6,599 nt of DNA from Calditrichia bacterium (GCA_030634505.1 DAOWAQ010000112.1:1-6599), one strand, 5' to 3'; numbered from the stretch's first letter, positions 1 through 6,176 are shown. Notes: generated by a model from the letters alone, not told the origin. Numbers and translations are program-made.

Positions 1-111
1 GGCAAACACGCGCGCTGCTTCGTATCCAATACCGGAACTGGAGCGTGATCAACTTGCAAAATGGCCGGACCAACTCGGAATAGTATTGGCATCCCACTTT
101 TGTTTACTCAT
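1..111 (-). pseudogene. N-terminal fragment of a short-chain dehydrogenase/reductase, in-frame stop, runs off the left edge
   Basis: The minus strand has an ATG at 111 preceded by a good GGAGT Shine-Dalgarno (119-123). The 37 codons to the edge start MSKQKWDANTIPSWSG and end SSSGIGYEAARVFA. This is the usual opening of a classical SDR oxidoreductase: a short lead, one beta strand, then the glycine-rich NAD(P)-binding turn TGxxxGIG and the next helix. The GIG half is intact, but the preceding strand and the TG pair are replaced by HFAS-stop-SRS, with TGA at 51-49. The frame and length are kept on both sides, so the damage is substitutions or compensating indels rather than one frameshift. The gene lies downstream of tetR on the same strand with an operator-like site between them, so a TetR-controlled reductase is the natural reading. 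The fragment is too short to name a substrate. It may be a true pseudogene or a sequence error at a contig end. Confidence 0.6.
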
Positions 112-165
112 GATAGTTACTCCTTATTTATATAATATATTTAATTTAAATTATTCATTTAACTG

Positions 166-181
166 TACTGACTAATCAGTC
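166..181. promoter_or_regulatory. Candidate TetR operator upstream of the SDR gene
   Basis: Read on the minus strand this site is GACTGATTAGTCAGTA, a pseudo-palindrome with half-sites ACTGA and TCAGT separated by 4 bp. It matches the site before tetR (810-825) at 14 of 16 positions in the same orientation. It lies in the 97-bp gap between the tetR stop and the SDR start, about 55 bp before the SDR ATG. A possible but weak promoter (TTAAAT, 17 bp, TATATT, at 162-134 on the minus strand) starts just below it. The site and its near-copy are seen directly. Binding by the adjacent TetR protein is inferred from position and from the common behaviour of the family. Confidence 0.65.
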
Positions 182-208
182 TATTGTGTGGACAAAAAAA
201 GGTTTTTC

Positions 209-784
209 CTAGTCGGCGGCTATCCCGTTCCAATAAACGTCAAACATCATATCCATGTTTTCTTCAGAGATTTTTTCCGGATGTTTTCTAAAATGGTTCA
301 TTGCCATCGTGAAAAGTCCTTCAAAATAATCCATAAAAAATTCCGGGTATATATTTTTAATACGATCTGAGTTTAATGCTTCTTCAATGATATCATTTAT
401 AAATTCAAATTGATTCAAAGCTTCATCACGAGTTAATTTGCTGATAAAGGGAGAATTTGCAAACTGTTGAAAAAATTGATATTCTTTCGGATGCATTATA
501 CCCCATTGTACTGCACTCTTCCATACATGTTTTATTTTTTCTTCAATATTTCCCGCTAAATGAACATCTTTTTTTAAAACCTCAATCATTTTTCTTTTCG
601 TTTCCAGGTAAAGAGCATTGATTAATTCTTCCTTATTTTTAAAATGGTGAAACAATGTACCGGTTGCCACTCCTGCTTCTTTGGCTATTAATGAAGTCGG
701 TGTATCATGAAACCCTCGTTCCACAAGTAGATTTAAGGTTGCTTTTAAAATCGCTTCTCTTTTTTCTGAATATTCTGCTGTCAC
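209..784 (-). CDS. TetR/AcrR family transcriptional repressor
   Basis: This 191-residue protein has the typical TetR length and layout. An N-terminal three-helix DNA-binding domain covers about residues 6-52, with the helix-turn-helix and recognition helix in SLIAKEAGVATGTLFHHFKNKEEL. An all-helical ligand-binding and dimerisation domain follows to the C-terminus. The start is a GTG at 784: a TAA stands two codons upstream in frame, a strong GGGAGG Shine-Dalgarno lies before it, and no in-frame Met occurs until about residue 66. A sigma-70-like promoter (856-828) and an operator overlapping the expected transcription start (810-825) point to autorepression. A near-copy of the operator precedes the SDR gene downstream, so the SDR is the likely main target. 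The ligand cannot be read from sequence. TetR proteins beside SDR genes usually sense hydrophobic or aldehyde/ketone-like compounds, but this is only an inference. Confidence 0.93.
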   Translation of the reverse strand: MTAEYSEKREAILKATLNLLVERGFHDTPTSLIAKEAGVATGTLFHHFKNKEELINALYLETKRKMIEVLKKDVHLAGNIEEKIKHVWKSAVQWGIMHPKEYQFFQQFANSPFISKLTRDEALNQFEFINDIIEEALNSDRIKNIYPEFFMDYFEGLFTMAMNHFRKHPEKISEENMDMMFDVYWNGIAAD

Positions 785-809
785 TATTTATTTCCCTCCC
801 AATCAAATT

Positions 810-825
810 GACTGATTAGTCGGTC
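810..825. promoter_or_regulatory. Candidate TetR operator in the tetR promoter
   Basis: The plus-strand sequence GACTGATTAGTCGGTC is a pseudo-palindrome in which 12 of 16 positions pair symmetrically about the central TA. It begins three bases after the tetR -10 box, so bound repressor would cover the transcription start. It is nearly identical to 166-181 upstream of the SDR gene. Autorepression through such a site is the standard TetR-family arrangement. The contact with this protein is inferred, not shown. Confidence 0.75.
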
Positions 826-827
826 GC

Positions 828-856
828 AATTTACCTCTTGATTTAGCTCTTGTCAA
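828..856 (-). promoter_or_regulatory. Sigma-70-like promoter of tetR
   Basis: On the minus strand there is a perfect -35 box TTGACA (856-851), a 17-bp spacer, and the -10 box TAAATT (833-828), which matches TATAAT at 4 of 6 positions. It lies in the 98-bp gap between the gamma-glutamyltransferase stop and the tetR GTG, about 45 bp upstream of the start codon. The expected start site falls inside the operator. It suggests that tetR is transcribed separately from the upstream gene. Confidence 0.65.
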
Positions 857-882
857 ATTTTTTAAATTGTTTTGGAAGAAAT

Positions 883-2574
883 TTAATAACCGGCTGCCTG
901 GCCGTCTTTTCGGGATTCAGATGCACCAAAATAAACCTTGTTTTTTTCATCCCACATTATAGCCTGGTAACCACCATAGCCCCCGGTATTGAATTTTACT
1001 TGATGTCCCATTTTATCCAGATCACGAATGACTTCTTCCCCAAAACCGAATTCAAGATTTAGAATTCCACCATCTGTCATTTTCTCTCCAGTGGGTTGTG
1101 ATGAACCTGTGTGTCTTATTCTTGGTGCATCGCCAGCTTCCTGTAAATTCATTCCAAAGTCTATCAGGTTTAAAATAATTTGAACATGACCCTGAGGTTG
1201 CATGGCGCCGCCCATTACACCAAAACTGAGCCAGGGTTTTCCATTCTTTGTAATGAATGCTGGGATGATGGTGTGAAAAGGTCTTTTATTCGGTTCATAT
1301 GTATTATAATGGCCTTCCTGCAGATTAAATAATTGTCCTCGATTCTGCAGGCAAAACCCTGAATTCGTTGGTGTCATGCCTGAGCCAAAACCGCCATAAT
1401 TGCTTTGGATTAATGAAATCATGTTGCCTTTTTTATCAGCAACAGTCAAATAAATGGTATCTCCATTTTCAAGCTGTAAATCTCCAGCATCATATTTTTT
1501 TGCAGATAGATTACTAATTAGTTTCTTTCGCTTTTCTGCATATTCTTTTGATATTAATTGGTCAACCGGAATTTGATTAAAAGCAGGATCGGCATAAAAT
1601 TTTGCCCGATCTTCATAAGCCAGTTTTTTGGATTCCACAAAGTGATGGATGTGTTTTTTACTGCCGAAACCAAATGATTTCATATCGTATTCTTCTAAAA
1701 TATTTAAAATTTGCAATGCGGCAATTCCCTGACCATTGGGTGGCAGTTCCCATAGATCATAGCCCCTGTAATTTGTTGACACCGGTTCTACCCAATCTGA
1801 TGTATGGCTTGCCATATCTTTTTGCGTGAGAAATCCACCATTTTGAGCCATATAAATTTCAATTGCTTCTGCAATCTCCCCTTTGTAGAAAACATCTTTA
1901 CCCCCTGCAGCAATTTTTTCTAATGTTACTGCTAAATTGGGATTTGTAAAAATTTCACCTTTTTGCAGCGCTTTACCATTTTTCCCAAATGTTTCTTTAA
2001 ATCCGGGAAATTTTAACCGTGAATCAAATCCAACCTGCCATTGATAAGCAATGACTTCAGAAACAGGAAATCCATTTTGGGCATAATTGATTGCGGGTTG
2101 TAAAATTTCTTTCATCTTCATATTGCCAAATTTTTCATGCAGCTCAAACCAGCCATCAACACAACCCGGAACAGAAACTGTCAATGGACCTAAATACGGA
2201 ATATAATCCAAACCATTGTCCTTAAAATGTTGCAGTGTCAAATTTTGTGGCGACCTTCCACTAGCATTTAAACCGTATAATTTTTCTGTTTCCGCATCCC
2301 AGACAATCGCAAATAAATCCCCGCCGATGCCACAACTGACGGGCTCTACTAATCCCAGAACGGCATTAGCCGCGATGGCGGCATCCACAGCTGATCCACC
2401 CTTCTTTAAAATATCTATTGCTACTTGTGTTGCCAAGGGCTGGCTGGTGGTAGCCATTCCATTTTGAGCGATGACTTCTGACCTCGTAGCAAATTTTTTA
2501 CCCGTCACTCTGTCACCGGCTATAATCAAAAAGGGTGTCATTAAAAACAAGATTATATTAAAATAATTTAACAT
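883..2574 (-). CDS. Exported gamma-glutamyltransferase-family (YwrD-like) N-terminal nucleophile hydrolase
   Basis: This 563-residue protein belongs to the gamma-glutamyltranspeptidase family of self-cleaving Ntn hydrolases. Family members hydrolyse or transfer gamma-glutamyl groups (glutathione, gamma-glutamyl peptides) or act as cephalosporin/glutaryl acylases. Residues 1-20 form a hydrophobic export signal without a lipobox, so a periplasmic location is expected. Family blocks visible: NGMATTSQPLAT (38-49), GGSAVDAAIAAN (59-70), EPVSCGIGGDLF (77-88), the nucleophile region GDTIYLTVAD with predicted catalytic Thr373, SNYGGFGSGM (391-400) and MGGAMQPQGH (454-463). Cleavage before Thr373 would give a 191-residue small subunit. 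ASGRSP replaces the REMAP arginine motif of E. coli Ggt, and Ile follows the nucleophile where E. coli has Thr. This is the YwrD-like pattern, so the substrate is uncertain. A GAGGAG Shine-Dalgarno (2589-2584) supports the ATG at 2574. It is transcribed divergently from the phosphatase gene. Confidence 0.93.
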   Translation of the reverse strand: MLNYFNIILFLMTPFLIIAGDRVTGKKFATRSEVIAQNGMATTSQPLATQVAIDILKKGGSAVDAAIAANAVLGLVEPVSCGIGGDLFAIVWDAETEKLYGLNASGRSPQNLTLQHFKDNGLDYIPYLGPLTVSVPGCVDGWFELHEKFGNMKMKEILQPAINYAQNGFPVSEVIAYQWQVGFDSRLKFPGFKETFGKNGKALQKGEIFTNPNLAVTLEKIAAGGKDVFYKGEIAEAIEIYMAQNGGFLTQKDMASHTSDWVEPVSTNYRGYDLWELPPNGQGIAALQILNILEEYDMKSFGFGSKKHIHHFVESKKLAYEDRAKFYADPAFNQIPVDQLISKEYAEKRKKLISNLSAKKYDAGDLQLENGDTIYLTVADKKGNMISLIQSNYGGFGSGMTPTNSGFCLQNRGQLFNLQEGHYNTYEPNKRPFHTIIPAFITKNGKPWLSFGVMGGAMQPQGHVQIILNLIDFGMNLQEAGDAPRIRHTGSSQPTGEKMTDGGILNLEFGFGEEVIRDLDKMGHQVKFNTGGYGGYQAIMWDEKNKVYFGASESRKDGQAAGY

Positions 2575-2604
2575 GAATTTTAACTCCTCATTAATAGATA
2601 TTTA

Positions 2605-2620
2605 TATGATTTCAATCATA
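2605..2620. repeat. Perfect 7-bp inverted repeat in the gamma-glutamyltransferase leader
   Basis: TATGATT-TC-AATCATA is a perfect dyad with a 2-nt centre, lying between the putative promoter and the Shine-Dalgarno of the minus-strand gene (start at 2574). Its size and position would suit a protein-binding site. The surrounding DNA is very AT-rich, where short dyads arise by chance, so function is only possible. Confidence 0.35.
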
Positions 2621-2626
2621 AATTTA

Positions 2627-2644
2627 GACTGATATAGTTCAGTA
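2627..2644. promoter_or_regulatory. Operator-like half-site pair over the gamma-glutamyltransferase promoter
   Basis: On the minus strand this reads TACTGA-ACTATA-TCAGTC. The two outer hexamers are identical to those flanking the SDR-side operator (TACTGA-CTAA-TCAGTC read on the plus strand at 166-181), but the centre is 6 bp instead of 4. The centre holds the likely -10 box of the gamma-glutamyltransferase promoter. The match is visible directly. Whether the TetR protein tolerates the wider spacing is unknown. Confidence 0.4.
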
Positions 2645-2658
2645 AATAGTTTTGACAA
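2631..2658 (-). promoter_or_regulatory. Possible promoter of the gamma-glutamyltransferase gene
   Basis: On the minus strand, TTGTCA (2658-2653) is followed after 16 bp by TATATC (2636-2631). The -35 matches the consensus at 5 of 6 positions and the -10 at 4 of 6. The leader to the ATG would be about 50 nt. The -35 box overlaps the -35 of the plus-strand promoter. The AT-rich context makes other -10 choices possible, for example the TATGAT-like stretch nearer the gene. Confidence 0.4.
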
Positions 2659-2681
2659 GAATAAAAAATTAGAATTACAAT
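2652..2681 (+). promoter_or_regulatory. Sigma-70-like promoter of the phosphatase gene
   Basis: TTGACA (2652-2657), an 18-bp spacer and TACAAT (2676-2681) give a perfect -35 and a 5-of-6 -10 box. The transcript would begin near 2688 and leave an untranslated leader of about 90 nt before the ATG at 2780. A second TTACAATT copy begins at 2694. The rest of the leader is AT-rich with no convincing hairpin. Confidence 0.6.
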
Positions 2682-2779
2682 TGCAATTATTTGTTACAAT
2701 TCAATTTTTGCCTTATTTTATATGTATCTAAATTAATAATCCTTCGTACAATTAATGTAAAAAAACAAAGGAAAACCAT

Positions 2780-5203
2780 ATGTTTGATAAATTGAAATGG
2801 TGGATTGTTATCGTTTTATGTTTAGCTGCCATAAAATATCTAGCGCCGGGCAATATAGCTTTCAGTGTTATTGAAAAGATGGATAAGTATGAAGTACAAC
2901 AAATTGCAGCTGATTTTATGGGCAAAAGCGGTTTTGAACTTTCTGATTATTCCAGTCGTGTTACGCGAAATATCAATTATCTTGACATTGGGTATATTGA
3001 AAATACTATCGGAAAAGATGAAACAAGAGAATATTTACAAAATGATAAAATACCTAATAGCCGCTGGCAAGTTGAATTTTTCAAAAATATTCCGAGAGAC
3101 CAACCACAAACCCGCTATGATGTGTGGATTTCTCCAAAGGGTAAATTGCTGGGATTTAGACGTTTTCTGCCCGATACCATGACAATTCCATCAATCTCTG
3201 AGGAACAAGCCCGGGTGTTTGCTGAATCATATTTATCTAAGAAAACAGATATTAAGCTGGATGAATTCGATCTTCAAAATTCCATTGCTACCAATAGAAC
3301 CAATCGCAGTGATTATCTATTTACCTGGGAAAAACTTGCTGATTTTACTGAAGGTAAATATGAACTAAATGTTACCGTACAGGGAAATCAAATAGGAAGA
3401 TATGAATACTTGTTTAATCTGCCGGAAGAAGTGCAAAGTTTTATGAGTGATGAATTCACAAAGGGAACTTTTTTCTATTTGATTCAAGCATTGTTTCTAT
3501 TGGCAATATTTGTCTTTGCCCTGGTAATGTTTCTTAAAAAATATCATGACGGTGAAATTTGGGTTCGCATGGGTATACTTTTATTTTTGATATACTTTGT
3601 TCTTGGGCTGATTCAAAATATCAACGAATTGCCCGTTACCGGCAGCAATACGGGTATTGGTTCTATGAGCATCATCAATGTACAAATCATTGTTTTTTTT
3701 GTGGAAGTATTATTACAAAATGTTTTTCTAGGAACATTATTGTTGACCAGCTGGGCGGTAGGTGAATCTTATGCCAGAAGTTTATGGCCCGAAAAGATGA
3801 TCTCGCTTGACAGTTTTTTGAATAAAAAATTCTTCACCTTAAAAACCGGTCAATCCATGCTGCATGGAGGAGCCGTGGGGTTTATTGTTGCAGTATTCTA
3901 TCTTATTGTATTTAATTTGCTCACCGGCAAAGGATCTGATTTTATCCAGGTCACTTTGGGCTGGAGCGATGTTTATCAATATTATATACCGGTAGTATCT
4001 GTAATTTTAAATGTTATTCTTTTTTCATTGCTATTTGAAATTGTATTCCGCTTTTTTATTATTAATATAACCTATCAACGCTGGCATAATAAATGGTTGG
4101 CAATTGGTATTTCGTCTGTAATTTCTATTGTTGGATATTCATTATTTGCTGCTTATCCTGATATATCATCTTATCCTTTAAATATTCTGTTCTCTCTAAT
4201 TTGTGGTGTCTTTTTCGGATGGTTATATTTCAAATATGATTTGTTAACTGTAATTGCAGCCCAGGCTGCCGCAAACCTTGTTTTCTATGCTCTGCCACTT
4301 TTTGCATCCACGGCTGATTGGCACATTGTTTCCGGAAACACATTAATACTGCTCGCAATAATACCTATCGCCCAGATAATTTATAGTTACTACCGTAAAC
4401 AGGAATTTCAGTTGGCGAACTTTGGGGTTCCCAGTCATATTAAACGTATTGGTGAAAGAGAACGTATGCAAAAAGAACTGGAAATTGCCCGCAATGTTCA
4501 GGTGGGATTATTGCCAAAATCCAGTCCAAAAGTAAAAGGTTTTGATATCAGTGGTACTTGTCTGCCCGCCAAAGAAGTCGGCGGCGATTATTTTGATTTT
4601 GTAAAACTGGGAGCTTCGAAACTGGGTATCGCGGTTGGTGATGTTTCCGGAAAAGGCGTTCCTGCAGCCATTTATATGACTTTAACCAAGGGTATTCTGC
4701 AAAGTCATGCCGAAGAAAATATTTCTCCCAAATTGGTTTTGAACAAAGTAAACAAACTGCTTTACCGCACCATTGAAAAAAATTCGTTTGTCTCTATGTT
4801 TTATGCCATTCTGGATATTGAGGAGAAGAAACTGACCTATGCGCGTGCCGGGCACAATCCGGGAATTGTTGTCAACCAAAGTGACGGCAACAGTACCTTG
4901 TTAACAGCCGAAGGCATTGCACTTGGACTGGAAGAAGGTACGGTTTTTGATAAAACCCTGCAGGAAAACACAATTGATGTTCATTCCGGCGACACACTGG
5001 TTTTTTATACCGATGGTATTGTTGAAGCCATGAACGAAAAGTTAAATGAATTTGGTGAGGATAAATTTTTAGAAATTGTAGCGGAAAACCGCCATCTCAC
5101 TTCCAGCCAAATGATAGAATTGATATTGAAAGAAGTAAAAGAGTTTGCATCAAACTACCCGCAGAATGATGATATTACTTTAGTAGTGATTAAAGTGTTA
5201 TAG
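2780..5203 (+). CDS. Membrane-anchored PP2C/SpoIIE (RsbU-type) Ser/Thr phosphatase fused to a degenerate CPBP-like membrane domain
   Basis: This is an 807-residue protein. Residues 7-21 are a membrane anchor. Residues about 25-228 are extracytoplasmic and look like two PepSY-like units in tandem (about 36-130 and 140-215). About nine further membrane segments follow to residue 537. The helical linker ERERMQKELEIARNVQVGLLP (559-579) leads into a cytoplasmic PP2C/SpoIIE phosphatase. Its metal-binding acids are all present: GGDYFDF (Asp603), GDVSGKG (Asp621), YTDG (Asp745) and NDD (Asp797/798), so it should be active. Such phosphatases usually dephosphorylate STAS anti-anti-sigma factors in partner-switching stress pathways, but no partner is encoded here. 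Membrane residues 360-508 resemble a CPBP/Rce1-like intramembrane protease. The EExxxR motif reads FEIVFR (419-424), the FxxxH position ends in Tyr453, and HxxxN reads QAAAN (495-499), so proteolysis is unlikely. An AAAGGA Shine-Dalgarno supports the ATG. The phosphatase assignment is firm; the CPBP and PepSY assignments are by pattern only. Confidence 0.93.
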   Translation: MFDKLKWWIVIVLCLAAIKYLAPGNIAFSVIEKMDKYEVQQIAADFMGKSGFELSDYSSRVTRNINYLDIGYIENTIGKDETREYLQNDKIPNSRWQVEFFKNIPRDQPQTRYDVWISPKGKLLGFRRFLPDTMTIPSISEEQARVFAESYLSKKTDIKLDEFDLQNSIATNRTNRSDYLFTWEKLADFTEGKYELNVTVQGNQIGRYEYLFNLPEEVQSFMSDEFTKGTFFYLIQALFLLAIFVFALVMFLKKYHDGEIWVRMGILLFLIYFVLGLIQNINELPVTGSNTGIGSMSIINVQIIVFFVEVLLQNVFLGTLLLTSWAVGESYARSLWPEKMISLDSFLNKKFFTLKTGQSMLHGGAVGFIVAVFYLIVFNLLTGKGSDFIQVTLGWSDVYQYYIPVVSVILNVILFSLLFEIVFRFFIINITYQRWHNKWLAIGISSVISIVGYSLFAAYPDISSYPLNILFSLICGVFFGWLYFKYDLLTVIAAQAAANLVFYALPLFASTADWHIVSGNTLILLAIIPIAQIIYSYYRKQEFQLANFGVPSHIKRIGERERMQKELEIARNVQVGLLPKSSPKVKGFDISGTCLPAKEVGGDYFDFVKLGASKLGIAVGDVSGKGVPAAIYMTLTKGILQSHAEENISPKLVLNKVNKLLYRTIEKNSFVSMFYAILDIEEKKLTYARAGHNPGIVVNQSDGNSTLLTAEGIALGLEEGTVFDKTLQENTIDVHSGDTLVFYTDGIVEAMNEKLNEFGEDKFLEIVAENRHLTSSQMIELILKEVKEFASNYPQNDDITLVVIKVL

Positions 5204-5209
5204 CTAGAT

Positions 5210-5234
5210 GGTTGCTGAGCCTGTCGAAGCAATT
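5210..5234. repeat. Small intergenic dyad repeat (REP-like, core TGAGCCTGTCGAA)
   Basis: GGTTGCT and AGCAATT flank an 11-nt loop and can form a 7-bp stem (five Watson-Crick and two G-T pairs). The higher GC content contrasts with the AT-rich surroundings, and it begins 7 bp after the phosphatase stop. From memory, similar TGAGCCTGTCGAA-centred palindromes recur between genes in various bacteria, which suggests a REP-type element. Only one copy is present here, so dispersal cannot be shown. A TTTTT tract at 5244-5248 is too far from the stem for a classical terminator, though some termination role is possible. Confidence 0.5.
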
Positions 5235-5284
5235 ATACAATACTTTTTGTTGATGTCTTTTAGACAATAAAGTGTGAGAGATAC

Positions 5285-6016
5285 ATGCAATTTAAAATAA
5301 TTATTTATTTGGTATTAATTTTTTCCCTCTTTCTATCTTGTTCAAAAAACACCTCGCCCGTTGAACCCGTCAATAAAGAACATTTTGAATTCATTTTATT
5401 TGATGGATTGAATAATTCAGATATATTACAAATTTCCACAGCGCTTGAAGAAAATTACCAACGAATTATTGATGATCTACGGGTTTCGGAAATGCCCAAA
5501 ATTACTATTAAAATCTGGGCTGATTACAATCATTTTTTAGATGATATGGAAGCTGATATCGGCATACGTTATACAGGCGCCACCGGTTATATTTTTAGTT
5601 TTACAGAATTTCGGATATTTTATAATGCCCAGGTTTTACTTGCCGGTGTTCATGAGTTTGCTCACTTGGTATCTATGCAGGTGAACGGCACTATTTCAAA
5701 CAATCCAAGATGGCTTTGGGAAGCAGTAGCCTTGTACGAAACCAATGAATATGTTAATCCAAATACCCTTTCTTACATGGTGTCCGGGGACTATCCAACT
5801 CTTTCGGAATTGAATACTGATTATAATAGCAGTACTCACAGTATTTATCAAGTGGGATATGTATTACTGGAATACATTGTTGACACCTGGGGAATGGATA
5901 CAGTAATTGAATTGATTCAAAATAATGGCAATCTTTCTGGTTCATTAGGATTGACAGATCGGGAATTTGAATCCGGTTGGTATCAGTTTGTGGAAGAAGA
6001 ATATTTAAATCCATGA
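5285..6016 (+). CDS. Lipoprotein with gluzincin (HExxH...E) zinc metallopeptidase domain
   Basis: This is a 243-residue protein. A short hydrophobic signal ends in FLSC with Cys19 as the lipidation site; Ser at +2 suits outer-membrane sorting in Gram-negatives. A mature domain of about 215 residues follows. HEFAH (His123, Glu124, His127) is a zinc-binding and catalytic HExxH motif. Glu146 in WLWEAVALYE, 19 residues later, fits the third zinc ligand of gluzincins, as in peptidase MA-like families, although Ala replaces the usual Gly after this Glu. A helical tail, YQVGYVLLEYIVDTWGMDTVIELI, matches the segment that often follows in those families. A cell-surface aminopeptidase-like or endopeptidase role is inferred; the substrate is unknown. 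The Shine-Dalgarno is weak (GAGAG, 4 nt before the ATG), but no better upstream start exists. It lies 81 bp after the phosphatase gene on the same strand and may be partly co-transcribed with it. Confidence 0.85.
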   Translation: MQFKIIIYLVLIFSLFLSCSKNTSPVEPVNKEHFEFILFDGLNNSDILQISTALEENYQRIIDDLRVSEMPKITIKIWADYNHFLDDMEADIGIRYTGATGYIFSFTEFRIFYNAQVLLAGVHEFAHLVSMQVNGTISNNPRWLWEAVALYETNEYVNPNTLSYMVSGDYPTLSELNTDYNSSTHSIYQVGYVLLEYIVDTWGMDTVIELIQNNGNLSGSLGLTDREFESGWYQFVEEEYLNP

Positions 6017-6036
6017 TTTTGATTTGTAATATTTAC

Positions 6037-6073
6037 AGAATAACGATATTGTCGAAAATTATTCTTTATTTTT
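6037..6073 (+). terminator. Candidate intrinsic terminator after the lipoprotein gene
   Basis: AGAATAA (6037-6043) pairs perfectly with TTATTCT (6059-6065). Inside, CGA pairs with TCG around a TATTG loop, leaving an AAAA bulge on the 3' side. The T-rich run TTATTTTT follows at once (6066-6073). It starts 21 bp after the stop codon. The stem is AU-rich and bulged, so termination would be weak, but position and U-tract fit. Confidence 0.45.
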
Positions 6074-6092
6074 CAGCTTTGAGATATATAAT
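6065..6092 (+). promoter_or_regulatory. Weak candidate promoter for the M14 peptidase gene
   Basis: A perfect TATAAT (6087-6092, with a second overlapping copy at 6092-6097) lies 16 bp after TTTATT (6065-6070), which is a poor -35 box. A leader of about 90 nt would result. The region is extremely AT-rich, so the -10 match alone is weak evidence. Nothing else is recognisable in the rest of the gap up to 6176. Confidence 0.25.
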
Positions 6093-6176
6093 ATAATAAT
6101 TAAATTTACTTCAAAGTCCGGTCAATTTATTGAAATTTATAATTAAAGAATTCTTAATATTAATTTTCTCTTTTTA

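Noticed and set aside
181..208. Possible terminator after tetR (poly-A/poly-T with AGG...CCT)
   Set aside because: Only a 3-bp stem can form around the T-run on the minus strand; too weak to call.
188..370. 60-codon open frame on the plus strand opposite the end of tetR
   Set aside because: It is antisense to a well-supported TetR gene, has no ribosome binding site and shows no recognisable protein features.
857..882. AT-rich dyad after the gamma-glutamyltransferase stop as a terminator
   Set aside because: The CAATTT/AAATTG-type pairing is interrupted and has no GC stem; it overlaps the start of the tetR promoter region.
1602..1829. Plus-strand open frames (also 850-1062 and 2216-2467) opposite the gamma-glutamyltransferase gene
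   Set aside because: They lie wholly within the conserved coding sequence of that gene on the other strand and have no family-like motifs.
2865..3182. 105-codon plus-strand frame overlapping the phosphatase gene (and the frame at 3559-3765)
   Set aside because: These are alternative frames inside a continuous, strongly supported 807-codon gene.
5254..5266. TGTCT-TTT-AGACA short hairpin before the lipoprotein gene
   Set aside because: A 5-bp stem with a 3-nt loop is common by chance in such sequence, and no flanking signal supports a role.
5754..6014. Minus-strand open frame opposite the lipoprotein gene (and 4682-4879 opposite the phosphatase)
   Set aside because: Antisense shadows without start signals or recognisable domains.
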